Shown here one piece after another: positions 5,505 to 12,042 of a stretch of DNA of 12,042 nt. The translations under genes and the position numbers were made by a program. The stretch lies in assembly GCA_002926195.1 (NCBI GenBank), contig MZXQ01000057.1:7594-19635 (forward strand). The letters run 5' to 3'. How positions within the stretch are numbered: position 1 is the first letter of the stretch; the number at the start of each line of letters is the position of its first letter. The notes under the pieces were generated by a model that was not told where the DNA came from, did no database searches, and saw only the letters and a program-made list of their open reading frames with translations. The stretch is from Candidatus Methanomarinus sp. HR1 (lineage in GTDB: Archaea > Halobacteriota > Methanosarcinia > Methanosarcinales > Methanocomedenaceae).

Positions 5505-6389
5505 ATGAGAAAAAAGTATCTTATGTATTGTATTTTCATTGGCAGTCTACTTATTCTTAGTGGCTGCCTCCAGGAAAATAATGAGATATATTTATCTGAT
5601 GTAGATGTGATGTCTGACTCAAAAGATGACGAGATTGAGCTGAAAGTAATTTCATATATTCGGAATGACCAGAATACTGATAGTGAATCCCTTTCTATTG
5701 AAGTAAAGGCAATTTATCTTTCCAGTAATCTGGTTACAACCATTGAAGATGTTGATATAGGATATGTTAAAAAAAATTCACAAACTCACAATACTGTTTC
5801 GCTAATAATTCCCAATACTGGTAAATACGAGATCGAAGTACTGCTTTTAGAAAATGGAATGGTTTTAGATGAATACCATACTCATGTAGAAGTACAAGAA
5901 AAACTTAATGCTGGTCAGCCAGCAGATATAGTGCTTACTGACATGACGCTTGATGTCAAGCAGTATGTTGATAGAGCATCAAATGTTGTAGTGGATATCT
6001 CTCCGGGAATATATAATCAGGGTGGTGATTCTGAGCCTCTGACCATGGAAGTTACAGCAAGTGTTGATCCGTATAAACACTATATCGAGAGTGATGATCT
6101 TGGTATTGTCAAAGGATCGAATCATATTAGAGGTAATGTGCGTATGATCCTTCCGAAAAATAGTAAATACTCTTTTACTGTAGTTGTAAAAGAAAATGGA
6201 AATACCGTTTACACAGGGGTCGTTGATGAAGAAATTGAACTAAAACAAATAAAAATTAACACACCTTTGGTCTATAAAATTATAAAAGAAGGGACACCGC
6301 CAGTTGAAGAGGAACCAGGGTTCCATGGATTGATCGCCTTTATTAGTATCTTATTAATATACATTATTATCAGAAGGACGAAGATTTAG
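5505..6389 (+). CDS. Lipoprotein with two internal repeats and a PGF-CTERM tail
   Basis: From ATG 5505 this is 294 residues; an in-frame GTG at 5496 would give 297. Residues 1-21 form a lipoprotein signal (MRKKYLMYCIFIGSLLILSGC, lipobox LSGC, Cys21). Two related beta-rich units follow. One contains SLSIEVKA, DIGYVKKNSQ, IIPNTGKYEIEVLLLENG; the other contains PLTMEVTA, DLGIVKGSNH, ILPKNSKYSFTVVVKENG. The same strand order and ENG turn point to an internal duplication. The C-terminus has EEEPGF (PGF at 271-273), a hydrophobic helix (about 274-289) and a basic end RRTKI. This is the tripartite PGF-CTERM signal, which archaeosortase A recognises in other archaea. A protein with both lipobox and PGF-CTERM could be anchored twice. 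It probably acts with the preceding lipoprotein. I recall similar pairs in Methanosarcinales but no known function. Confidence 0.8.
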   Translation: MRKKYLMYCIFIGSLLILSGCLQENNEIYLSDVDVMSDSKDDEIELKVISYIRNDQNTDSESLSIEVKAIYLSSNLVTTIEDVDIGYVKKNSQTHNTVSLIIPNTGKYEIEVLLLENGMVLDEYHTHVEVQEKLNAGQPADIVLTDMTLDVKQYVDRASNVVVDISPGIYNQGGDSEPLTMEVTASVDPYKHYIESDDLGIVKGSNHIRGNVRMILPKNSKYSFTVVVKENGNTVYTGVVDEEIELKQIKINTPLVYKIIKEGTPPVEEEPGFHGLIAFISILLIYIIIRRTKI

Positions 6390-6420
6390 CGACGTTGTAC
6401 CTACTACTTGAAAATCCGAG

Positions 6421-7419
6421 TCAGCAAGGATTCTTAGACATTAATTCACTCAACGCTACTGCAGAATACCCTACCCTGTTCAGATGTTCTGCCATCTTAA
6501 GAGGCCTATGACCATCGGGATGATATATTAGAGTAACCTCTGGCTGTAATTCCTTTACCATATTCATAAGGCCTACCACATCTATGTGATCACTGATATT
6601 AATGGCTGGATAATAATAATCCTGTCTGCCTGTTAGCACATATTTTTTCATGCTACCAGGAAGTTTATTCAGGTCCCATGGTGGTACTATGGTAATGGCA
6701 CTGTGTCCTGCGTTATATTCAAGTATCTCTTTTAATGGACCGCAATCGCACATTAAGCCTTTTGTCAATCTATAGCTCATACTGTCCATTGATATTTCAT
6801 CCCACCAGCCTGATTGCCTGATAATATCTACTGCACGCTGCGCTTTACCAAAGGCGTATGCTCCCAGTGCAATATTATTTTCCAGTACATGCTCAAGTCC
6901 GGCTATATCATCCTCAAAGTAACATGACGGGTCACCAGGATCGCCATAATTTGCTTCAGTTACTAAAAGATCGCATTCTGGTAAATGTGAGAAATCCTTT
7001 AGATCCCCTGTCACCACAACAGTAGTACCACTACTGTTCTCCCATGAAAAGGCACATGCACCGATAGTATGATGCGTCGGATGTGTAGATACTTCCACTC
7101 CATTGATATCAATAGTATCCCCAATCTCAAAAGTGTGGCCCTTATATTCTTTATTGAAACGCATTTCCAGTGCTATGGCAGTCTCTTTAGAGCATACGGA
7201 ATCAGGTGAAAGCATTGCTGATTTACCATGATGATCCGAATGGGCATGAGTGATCAGGTAAGCATCAGGTATAACAGGATCATTCTTGAATGAACGGGTG
7301 GTATCTACAGCAAAAAGGTGATCGTCGAAAGATAATACTGTATGTGGGCGGTAATTACCCCGCTTTGTAGTTAGTCGAATTGGCTCTATACCAAGTTCCC
7401 GGAACATACTATGTTCCAT
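6421..7419 (-). CDS. Metallo-beta-lactamase-fold hydrolase, beta-CASP nuclease-like
   Basis: From ATG 7419 this is 332 residues. It carries the zinc motif THAHSDHHG at 57-65 (H58, H60, D62, H63), a histidine cluster HPTHHTIGA at 112-120, TGD at 136-138, and later SDH at 276-278 and YHPDGH at 298-303. GAYAFGKAQRA (185-195) resembles the small helical part of SNM1/CPSF-type nucleases, which cleave RNA or DNA phosphodiesters with two zinc ions. The beta-CASP insert is short, so it may be a DNA/RNA nuclease or another MBL hydrolase. No signal peptide is present, so it is cytoplasmic. I chose ATG 7419 over the in-frame GTG at 7428 because GGTGA (7425-7429) sits 5 nt before the ATG and overlaps the GTG. 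It lies 36 nt after the thioredoxin stop on the same strand and is probably cotranscribed with it. Confidence 0.8.
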   Translation of the reverse strand: MEHSMFRELGIEPIRLTTKRGNYRPHTVLSFDDHLFAVDTTRSFKNDPVIPDAYLITHAHSDHHGKSAMLSPDSVCSKETAIALEMRFNKEYKGHTFEIGDTIDINGVEVSTHPTHHTIGACAFSWENSSGTTVVVTGDLKDFSHLPECDLLVTEANYGDPGDPSCYFEDDIAGLEHVLENNIALGAYAFGKAQRAVDIIRQSGWWDEISMDSMSYRLTKGLMCDCGPLKEILEYNAGHSAITIVPPWDLNKLPGSMKKYVLTGRQDYYYPAINISDHIDVVGLMNMVKELQPEVTLIYHPDGHRPLKMAEHLNRVGYSAVALSELMSKNPC

Positions 7420-7424
7420 TGTAT

Positions 7425-7429
7425 TCACC
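7425..7429 (-). promoter_or_regulatory. Shine-Dalgarno GGTGA fixing the start of the MBL-fold gene
   Basis: On the minus strand GGTGA is 5 nt before ATG 7419. It overlaps the alternative GTG start at 7428, which has no Shine-Dalgarno of its own. The longer reading is therefore unlikely. Confidence 0.65.
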
Positions 7430-7455
7430 CTGAATAAAAAATACTGTTCTAGTAT

Positions 7456-7728
7456 CTACTTAAGTGCTTCATTAAGGTCAGCTTCCAGTACATTGGACTT
7501 GGTAACCCCTACATATTTTTTAAAGATCTTCCCATCCTTTTCTATCAATAAAGTAGGTATAGCCTGAATTCCATATTTGGCAGACATTTCCATATCCTTG
7601 TCTGCGTCGATCTTCTTGAATTCTACTGAACCTGCAAACTTCTTCTCAAGTTCCTCAATAATCGGATCCTGCATTTTGCACGGTCCGCACCATTCTGTAT
7701 AAAAGTCCATAAATATTACATCACTCAT
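7456..7728 (-). CDS. Thioredoxin, small archaeal type
   Basis: A 90-residue cytoplasmic thioredoxin that reduces protein disulfides. The active site WCGPC is at 13-17 (C14, C17). The buried Asp is D8, in the position of D26 in E. coli. The cis-proline is P58 in QAIPTL, and GVTKSNVLEADL forms the last helix. It lacks the first strand and helix of the about 105-residue bacterial protein, as do other short methanogen thioredoxins. ATG 7728 has GTGA (7735-7738) 6 nt upstream. It lies 111 bp after the DP2 stop and just ahead of the MBL-fold gene. The reductase partner (NADPH, F420 or ferredoxin dependent) is not in the window. WCGPC is the general thioredoxin motif, so this is unlikely to be a glutaredoxin or oxidase. 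Confidence 0.93.
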   Translation of the reverse strand: MSDVIFMDFYTEWCGPCKMQDPIIEELEKKFAGSVEFKKIDADKDMEMSAKYGIQAIPTLLIEKDGKIFKKYVGVTKSNVLEADLNEALK

Positions 7729-7809
7729 AATTATTCACGTTTTCATTTAGGTATGGTAAAGTATGTAACCCTTTCGGAGTATTATTTCTGCTAAGTATGT
7801 GTGGTGTAT

Positions 7810-7836
7810 CCAATAATATCAGCAGGATATTACTGG
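7810..7836 (-). terminator. Hairpin directly after the DP2 stop codon
   Basis: An 11-bp inverted repeat with one G-T wobble flanks a 5-nt loop. On the minus strand it runs CCAGTAATATC, loop CTGCT, then GATATTATTGG. It starts 3 nt past the DP2 stop. No T run follows on the transcribed strand, so it may be a 3'-end stabiliser or processing site rather than a terminator. Confidence 0.5.
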
Positions 7837-7839
7837 TAT

Positions 7840-10800
7840 TCACATAAAATCCGCCAGTCCTAATTGTTTTGACACATCACTTTCAAACAACGACTTAATA
7901 TCAAGGTCAATAAGTTCAAGCCTCTGTTTGGTATAATTACTTACTTGATACTCTTCTGCGATCTTAAGTGATATATTCATATATTTCTTGACCGAGCCTT
8001 CATGGACAGTAAGCACGATCTTGCCACCGCATCTGGTGCATTTCCCGCTAAGTGGCGTTCGCCTGAATATCGTATTACATTTCACACACCTGACCTTCTG
8101 TCTGGAGAATGCTCTTAAGTTTCCTATTAGGTCAGGTAAAAAATGAGATGTAATGACCCTTTCAGCTACGTCCTGTTCATCCACAGCCCTGATCTTTCGG
8201 GCAAGGTCAAGCTGGGATGACAGTTTATCTACCATTGTGTCCAGGGTCTTATAAGCACTATTTATAGGTCCCATAGCGATATCGGATACGTCATGAGTAA
8301 AGCCCCAATCTTCATACTGTCCGGGTGTATCCAATCTACTGCTTACAGTATCCATTATATCTTCCACGTCTTTAGGGTTGGTATAACGTAATGTAGCCTC
8401 ATAGAACTCAAGCGGATATCTGCGCAATAGATCAATATTATGAGCTTCTTTGTCTACTTCATTAGGATCTATGCGTGTGGAAAGTACCAGCGGTGCATCC
8501 ATCTGGCCCCCACGTTTATCAGGAAGATATGAACGCGAAAAATTTACCAGACCATCCATTAACAGCATAATACAATCTTCATCCCCATCACAGTTACGCC
8601 GCTTGGCAGCATGAAAAAATGGATGGGCCCAGCCTACTGAAGCCCTGGTAAAACCTATTATCCGACCCAGTACACCGGCAGATGTATGAGGTGCCAGTCC
8701 TATGACCAGTGTACCTACCAGGTCATCTGTTGAAGTGGCATTGTAGTAGGAAGAAAGATCGTAATATTTCACCAGCAGATCATCAATGAAACAGGCAGCT
8801 TTGAGCATATATTCAGCACAGTGGTGGGATATTACGATATCCTGTACTTTTAATTCTACTACCTGATCACTTTCTTTAAGTTCTGCCCCGTTCATGTCAG
8901 TAGTGTATCCTAGCCGGTGCATGGTTTCGATTGTCACACCTATCTCATCAGGTCTGATGTGTGTTAAGGGTAGATCGGACATGTCATAGCGAACAGTCCC
9001 GTCCTTGAAAGTTATCACTTTATGCATGGCCCGCAGTATTCCCTTTTCAAGTGGTTCAGGTGTCTTTTGACCTGATATCAGTCCTTGTACACCTTTACAA
9101 CTATCAAGATCATCCCTCACATTAAGTTTCTTAATGGCTCTTTTATATTCCTCTTTAATATTAATAGTCAAATTACCTGCTGATGTTGTTTTGTTACCGC
9201 ATTTCGGACATTCGGGCTTATTGATATCAATATTACATACCGGACAGTGCAGTTTGGGCAGGGTATGACCTCCGCAATCCGGGCAGAAGTTACTGAATGT
9301 GAGTGCTCCGCATCTTGTACATGCTCTTACTGCGATTTCTGTACTGAATGTACCTACACTTTCTTTTAATGACCTGGAATAACTCCTGGCATCCAGGATA
9401 GACCGGGTACGTCCTCCTGCTTCGCCTACAGGGAACAATACATTAGGAGCGGGTTTCATTTCCCGCCTATCAGATTTCTCAGGTCTTCCCATACGAGAGC
9501 CGATACGATAAGGTGCCCGTGCCCTTATGGTTAAAGCACTGAGATGATTTACCAGTTCCAGTGGTTCAGGGAACTCCTCCGTGGATGCATGTCTTATTTG
9601 ATGCAGCGAACCGTCAAGACCCAGGCACCTGATCAATGGACTTGCCTGGCTTATATGGATCTTATCTTCATGGACCATGTGTTGAACAAGAAGAGTTTCA
9701 AGAATGTTCTTTATGTTATTATCAATCGGAAGTGTTAGTTCATCTTCGTTGTATGTACCTTTGTCTGCAATATAACCGGAAAGGATGAGAATGTCCTTTG
9801 AGGATATATCATGCCATAAATAGGTATATTTAGGGTGAAGCGGGACATGGAATGTATCGCATAGTTCAAGTGCAATGGCACTGGACGGGTCACTTAGTTC
9901 CGATTGTTGGTAGGGAATCTCTTTATCTTCTTTTTTGGCATATACCTCCACTTCCTGTATCCACCATTCAAAACAATAAGAAGACGGAAACAGGGTATGG
10001 TTGTTCTCAAGAAAATCTCCGTAGTTAATCAGCAATTCTCCGATATCCAGTATACTTGAGAAAGAACCTTTGACTTTTACGGCCTCGTCAACGGTATCTA
10101 CTCTTATGACCGTACCATTGAACAGACGTATGGTAGGTCCTTCCAGACTGTCTACAGGTGCTATACCTAAAGCCTTGCCAGGTCTTTCTACTTTCACCTG
10201 GGTTCCCGGTGCAAGGAATTCGTTCATTACTATCATAGATGCAGGACTTACACCACCACCCGCAAAGCCAGTGTTCCGGCTTCGACCGTACCTGAGTCTG
10301 AAGCCGCCTGGCCTGGATGGATATGAGAATACGGGTCTACCTGCGATAAGGTCGTCAAGGTACTTGGATTTGGGTTTTATCTTTTCCTTTTCGTTTTCAT
10401 TTTCGTTTTCATTTTCCTGGTCATCCTGTTTGGTGATACCTGCAATGAACCTGTCAAGCCAGTCCCAGCCTTCCAGATCAAGATTTTTCACATGTTTTTT
10501 TACTTTAGGTGCTTTAAGTGCCAGACCTTCGGCCATTACCAGGCACATTCCGCCCCTGACCCTGTTCGTAGGGATCCTTGCCAGGTCCCTGTGTCCTTCT
10601 ACCTCTGCTTCTTCGGTTGGTTCTCCATCTATACATATAGCACAGTTCTCTATGATCAGCCGTATCTCATCTTCACTGGGAGTATACTGAAGGTTGGCTA
10701 CTCGTCTGTATAACTGTACTTCTTCCACATACCGCTCTACTTCTTCATGACTGGGTTTGTATCTGTCAATACCCAGATTCATCCTGATAAAATCAGCTAC

Positions 10801-11283
10801 AAGGACAGAGAGTGCCTGTGCAGTACCGCCAGCGCTTCGGATGGGGCCTGCATAATATATCCTGATAAAATCCGAGCCATCAGGATTTGTTTCTATATCT
10901 ACCCGGTCGATACCTTCTATCGGTGCAGCTACTACGCCTTCGGTTAATACTGCCATAGCTACCCTGACTGCTGCATCTACTGCCTGGGTACGGGAGTTGA
11001 AGGGATATATTTTACCGGCAGCCACATCTACTCCTATCTGAAGGGCTGCGACTTCCCTGTTCATTGTTTTTTCAAGTTCTCTTAAGCGTTGTGCTACGCC
11101 TTCAATACCTATTAGTTTCTCCACTCTATCAGCCAGGTCTTTGGCAAGAGGGATCTCAACATAATCTTGAGGGTCAAATCCTTTGCTTCTGGCATCTCTG
11201 GCAATGGTAATGGCAGATTGCAGTTTATCTTCAAGATCATTGAAGTATTCAACCATTGATCTACTTAGTGCAACTTCTTTCAT
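7840..11283 (-). CDS. polC: DNA polymerase D (archaeal Pol II) large subunit DP2
   Basis: A 1147-residue catalytic subunit of the euryarchaeal replicative polymerase D. It works with the DP1 proofreading subunit (not in this window) and PCNA. The N-terminal region carries [20 protein letters not shown] (131-150) followed by AGGTAQALS. The catalytic motif NCDGDEDC has D899, D901 and D903. Two four-cysteine zinc ribbons lie at C655-C670 and C680-C695 (CTRCG, CPDCG, CPVC, CPKCG), and a third near the C-terminus at about 1065-1090 (CVKC, CTRCGGK). The C-terminal residues probably contain the PCNA/DP1 contact. Length equals an uninterrupted DP2, so no intein is present, although NCDGDEDC is a known intein site in this family. 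A low-complexity Glu-Asn linker interrupts the N-terminal part (about 289-301). It starts 7 nt after the preceding DUF5788-like gene and lacks a clear Shine-Dalgarno, so translational coupling is likely. Confidence 0.97.
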   Translation of the reverse strand: MKEVALSRSMVEYFNDLEDKLQSAITIARDARSKGFDPQDYVEIPLAKDLADRVEKLIGIEGVAQRLRELEKTMNREVAALQIGVDVAAGKIYPFNSRTQAVDAAVRVAMAVLTEGVVAAPIEGIDRVDIETNPDGSDFIRIYYAGPIRSAGGTAQALSVLVADFIRMNLGIDRYKPSHEEVERYVEEVQLYRRVANLQYTPSEDEIRLIIENCAICIDGEPTEEAEVEGHRDLARIPTNRVRGGMCLVMAEGLALKAPKVKKHVKNLDLEGWDWLDRFIAGITKQDDQENENENENEKEKIKPKSKYLDDLIAGRPVFSYPSRPGGFRLRYGRSRNTGFAGGGVSPASMIVMNEFLAPGTQVKVERPGKALGIAPVDSLEGPTIRLFNGTVIRVDTVDEAVKVKGSFSSILDIGELLINYGDFLENNHTLFPSSYCFEWWIQEVEVYAKKEDKEIPYQQSELSDPSSAIALELCDTFHVPLHPKYTYLWHDISSKDILILSGYIADKGTYNEDELTLPIDNNIKNILETLLVQHMVHEDKIHISQASPLIRCLGLDGSLHQIRHASTEEFPEPLELVNHLSALTIRARAPYRIGSRMGRPEKSDRREMKPAPNVLFPVGEAGGRTRSILDARSYSRSLKESVGTFSTEIAVRACTRCGALTFSNFCPDCGGHTLPKLHCPVCNIDINKPECPKCGNKTTSAGNLTINIKEEYKRAIKKLNVRDDLDSCKGVQGLISGQKTPEPLEKGILRAMHKVITFKDGTVRYDMSDLPLTHIRPDEIGVTIETMHRLGYTTDMNGAELKESDQVVELKVQDIVISHHCAEYMLKAACFIDDLLVKYYDLSSYYNATSTDDLVGTLVIGLAPHTSAGVLGRIIGFTRASVGWAHPFFHAAKRRNCDGDEDCIMLLMDGLVNFSRSYLPDKRGGQMDAPLVLSTRIDPNEVDKEAHNIDLLRRYPLEFYEATLRYTNPKDVEDIMDTVSSRLDTPGQYEDWGFTHDVSDIAMGPINSAYKTLDTMVDKLSSQLDLARKIRAVDEQDVAERVITSHFLPDLIGNLRAFSRQKVRCVKCNTIFRRTPLSGKCTRCGGKIVLTVHEGSVKKYMNISLKIAEEYQVSNYTKQRLELIDLDIKSLFESDVSKQLGLADFM
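10382..10417. repeat. Six tandem hexamers TTTTCN inside polC
   Basis: Six consecutive copies of TTTTC plus a variable last base (C, G, A, G, A, C) encode the acidic Glu-Asn run of DP2 on the minus strand. Unit length is a multiple of three, so copy changes would keep frame. Its neighbours are polar and charged (KQDDQ before, KEKIKPKSK after), as expected for a disordered linker. Confidence 0.9.
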
Positions 11284-11290
11284 AAGTACT

Positions 11291-11737
11291 CTATTCTTTG
11301 ATCTTTTTCACATATTTTACCCACTGACGGGCATCCTTTACTCTGTCTTTTGTGCTTACTATATCGAAATCGTGATGTTTGATCTTACCATCTTCTAAGT
11401 CTTTTAAGTCCATTATTGCCCGTAATAATCCTGCTGCTTCCTCAAAGAGGCGTTTTGCCTGTTCGTGTGTAAGCTCGGTCTTCTCAAGACGCTCTTCATC
11501 AACTTCTTCTTTGTGTTCTAACAAATGGATCAGGTCATGGACCCACTGTCGTTCAGGTTCGGTAAGTGAGTCCTTATTGATCAGTTTCCAGATAATGTCG
11601 TGTAGTTGTATGGTTTTTCCATCTGTTGTGATCTCGTCAGGTATTGGTTCCCCTACCCATACAAGGTATCGCTGAAGGCCGAAGAGGAAGTGTTTCCGGT
11701 CTTTTTCTGATATAAGATTGTCGATGTCATGTTCCAT
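11291..11737 (-). CDS. Small helical protein, DUF5788-like, upstream of polC
   Basis: A 148-residue soluble protein, strongly charged, mostly helical by pattern, without cysteines, signal peptide or membrane segment. Recognisable blocks are [18 protein letters not shown] (19-36), [20 protein letters not shown] and [20 protein letters not shown]. From memory it resembles the DUF5788 family of Methanosarcinales. No biochemical role is known to me. ATG 11737 has AGTGA (11744-11748) 6 nt upstream. It is first in a likely operon with polC, whose start lies 7 bp past this stop. That suggests a link with replication, but only by position. Confidence 0.75.
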   Translation of the reverse strand: MEHDIDNLISEKDRKHFLFGLQRYLVWVGEPIPDEITTDGKTIQLHDIIWKLINKDSLTEPERQWVHDLIHLLEHKEEVDEERLEKTELTHEQAKRLFEEAAGLLRAIMDLKDLEDGKIKHHDFDIVSTKDRVKDARQWVKYVKKIKE

Positions 11738-11763
11738 GAATGTTCACTGGATTTCATTCATCG

Positions 11764-11777
11764 TTATAAAATAAATA
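11764..11777 (-). promoter_or_regulatory. Possible TATA box of the DUF5788-polC operon
   Basis: Read on the minus strand, TATTTATTTTATAA is the only TATA-like stretch upstream of the operon. A start site about 25 bp downstream falls near 11745-11750, giving a very short leader that would begin about at the AGTGA Shine-Dalgarno. Confidence 0.45.
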
Positions 11778-11790
11778 GATATCGCTGGGT

Positions 11791-11820
11791 AGAAACTGCT
11801 CGCTATCGCTCGCAGTTTCT
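11791..11820. repeat. Hairpin C: 9-bp stem with 12-nt loop TCGCTATCGCTC
   Basis: AGAAACTGC (11791-11799) pairs perfectly with GCAGTTTCT (11812-11820). The loop TCGCTATCGCTC differs at only two of twelve positions from that of hairpin A at 1328-1339, and both are closed by a C-G pair. It lies just upstream of the operon TATA candidate. Confidence 0.85.
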
Positions 11821-11968
11821 TGAGAGGTTGTGGAGTATAGTGGTGGTATACCCTATTGTTTGGAGTGTCTCTTCCAACGAATGTAAAAGTACGAAGGTTC
11901 CAATGATTTTTTCAGTAATATGATAATGTTTTGACTCTGTCATGAAATACCAGATCCTTTTTTTCAAT

Positions 11969-11998
11969 AATCTGTGTAAATCTGTGTTAATACGTGTC
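11969..11998. repeat. Three imperfect 10-bp tandem repeats AATCTGTGTA
   Basis: AATCTGTGTA, AATCTGTGTT and AATACGTGTC follow one another without gaps. The first two differ by one base; the third is diverged. The period is close to one helical turn. Meaning unknown. Confidence 0.7.
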
Positions 11999-12042
11999 TG
12001 AAAAAAACAGATAATTTTTTAGGCTCTTCCTGTGTTTCAAGT

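Larger units (their letters stand above)
11738..12042. other. Gene-free right end with promoter and repeats
   Basis: About 305 bp with no credible gene; a 64-codon reading frame here overlaps the start of the DUF5788-like gene and has no family character. It holds the operon promoter region, hairpin C and a decamer repeat, each listed separately. TCTG-A7-CAGA followed by T6 (11997-12020) could be a weak rightward terminator for a gene beyond the window, but nothing supports that. Confidence 0.6.

Noticed and set aside
8572..8595. Intein at the DP2 catalytic motif
   Set aside because: NCDGDEDC is uninterrupted and the protein has normal intein-free length.
10070..10690. 206-codon rightward open frame opposite polC
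   Set aside because: It is the antisense shadow of DP2. Its Ser-Phe run is just the reverse of the Glu-Asn repeat, and it has no Shine-Dalgarno or family motif.
11729..11923. 64-codon rightward open frame at the right end
   Set aside because: It overlaps the start of the DUF5788-like gene, runs through hairpin C and has no Shine-Dalgarno or recognisable motif.

Overview
The window is AT-rich archaeal DNA, most likely from the euryarchaeal order Methanosarcinales or a close relative (methanogen or ANME/GoM-Arc type). The evidence is the large subunit of archaeal DNA polymerase D (DP2), an archaeal isocitrate/isopropylmalate-type dehydrogenase, a Yip1-family membrane protein, two archaeal lipoproteins (one with a PGF-CTERM tail), TATA-like promoters, oligo-T terminators and Shine-Dalgarno sites of the GGTGA type. 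It looks like ordinary chromosome. I see no transposase, integrase, phage gene or CRISPR array.

Left part (1-2100). A leftward gene for a secreted nitrilase-fold (carbon-nitrogen hydrolase) protein runs off the left edge. It is followed by about 600 bp without a gene. The right third of that gap is densely structured: five hairpins, two identical 32-bp direct repeats and mutually exclusive pairings. This block leads straight into a Yip1-family membrane protein whose real start appears to be a non-canonical AUA codon.

Central metabolic pair (2201-4512). An HMG-lyase-like condensing enzyme (homocitrate / isopropylmalate / Re-citrate synthase superfamily) faces an isocitrate-dehydrogenase-like enzyme with an NADP signature. 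The two stop codons are only 14 bp apart. Together they could make citrate and convert isocitrate to 2-oxoglutarate (oxidative half of the TCA cycle), or serve a homocitrate-type chain elongation. The sequence alone does not settle which.

Envelope pair (4704-6389). Two adjacent rightward genes encode small secreted beta-rich lipoproteins. The second has two internal repeats and, besides its lipobox, a C-terminal PGF-CTERM sorting signal, so it may be anchored at both ends.

Information-processing and housekeeping block (6421-11737, all leftward). In transcription order: a DUF5788-like helical protein, the 1147-residue intein-free DP2 subunit (7 bp downstream), a 90-residue thioredoxin and a metallo-beta-lactamase-fold hydrolase. 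The right end (11738-12042) is non-coding. It holds the promoter region of the polC operon, a hairpin whose 12-nt loop nearly matches that of a hairpin 10.5 kb away, and a small decamer repeat.

The most unusual signals are the hairpins with different stems but shared loops, the structured repeat block upstream of the Yip1 gene, that gene's apparent AUA start, the secreted nitrilase, and the doubly anchored lipoprotein.
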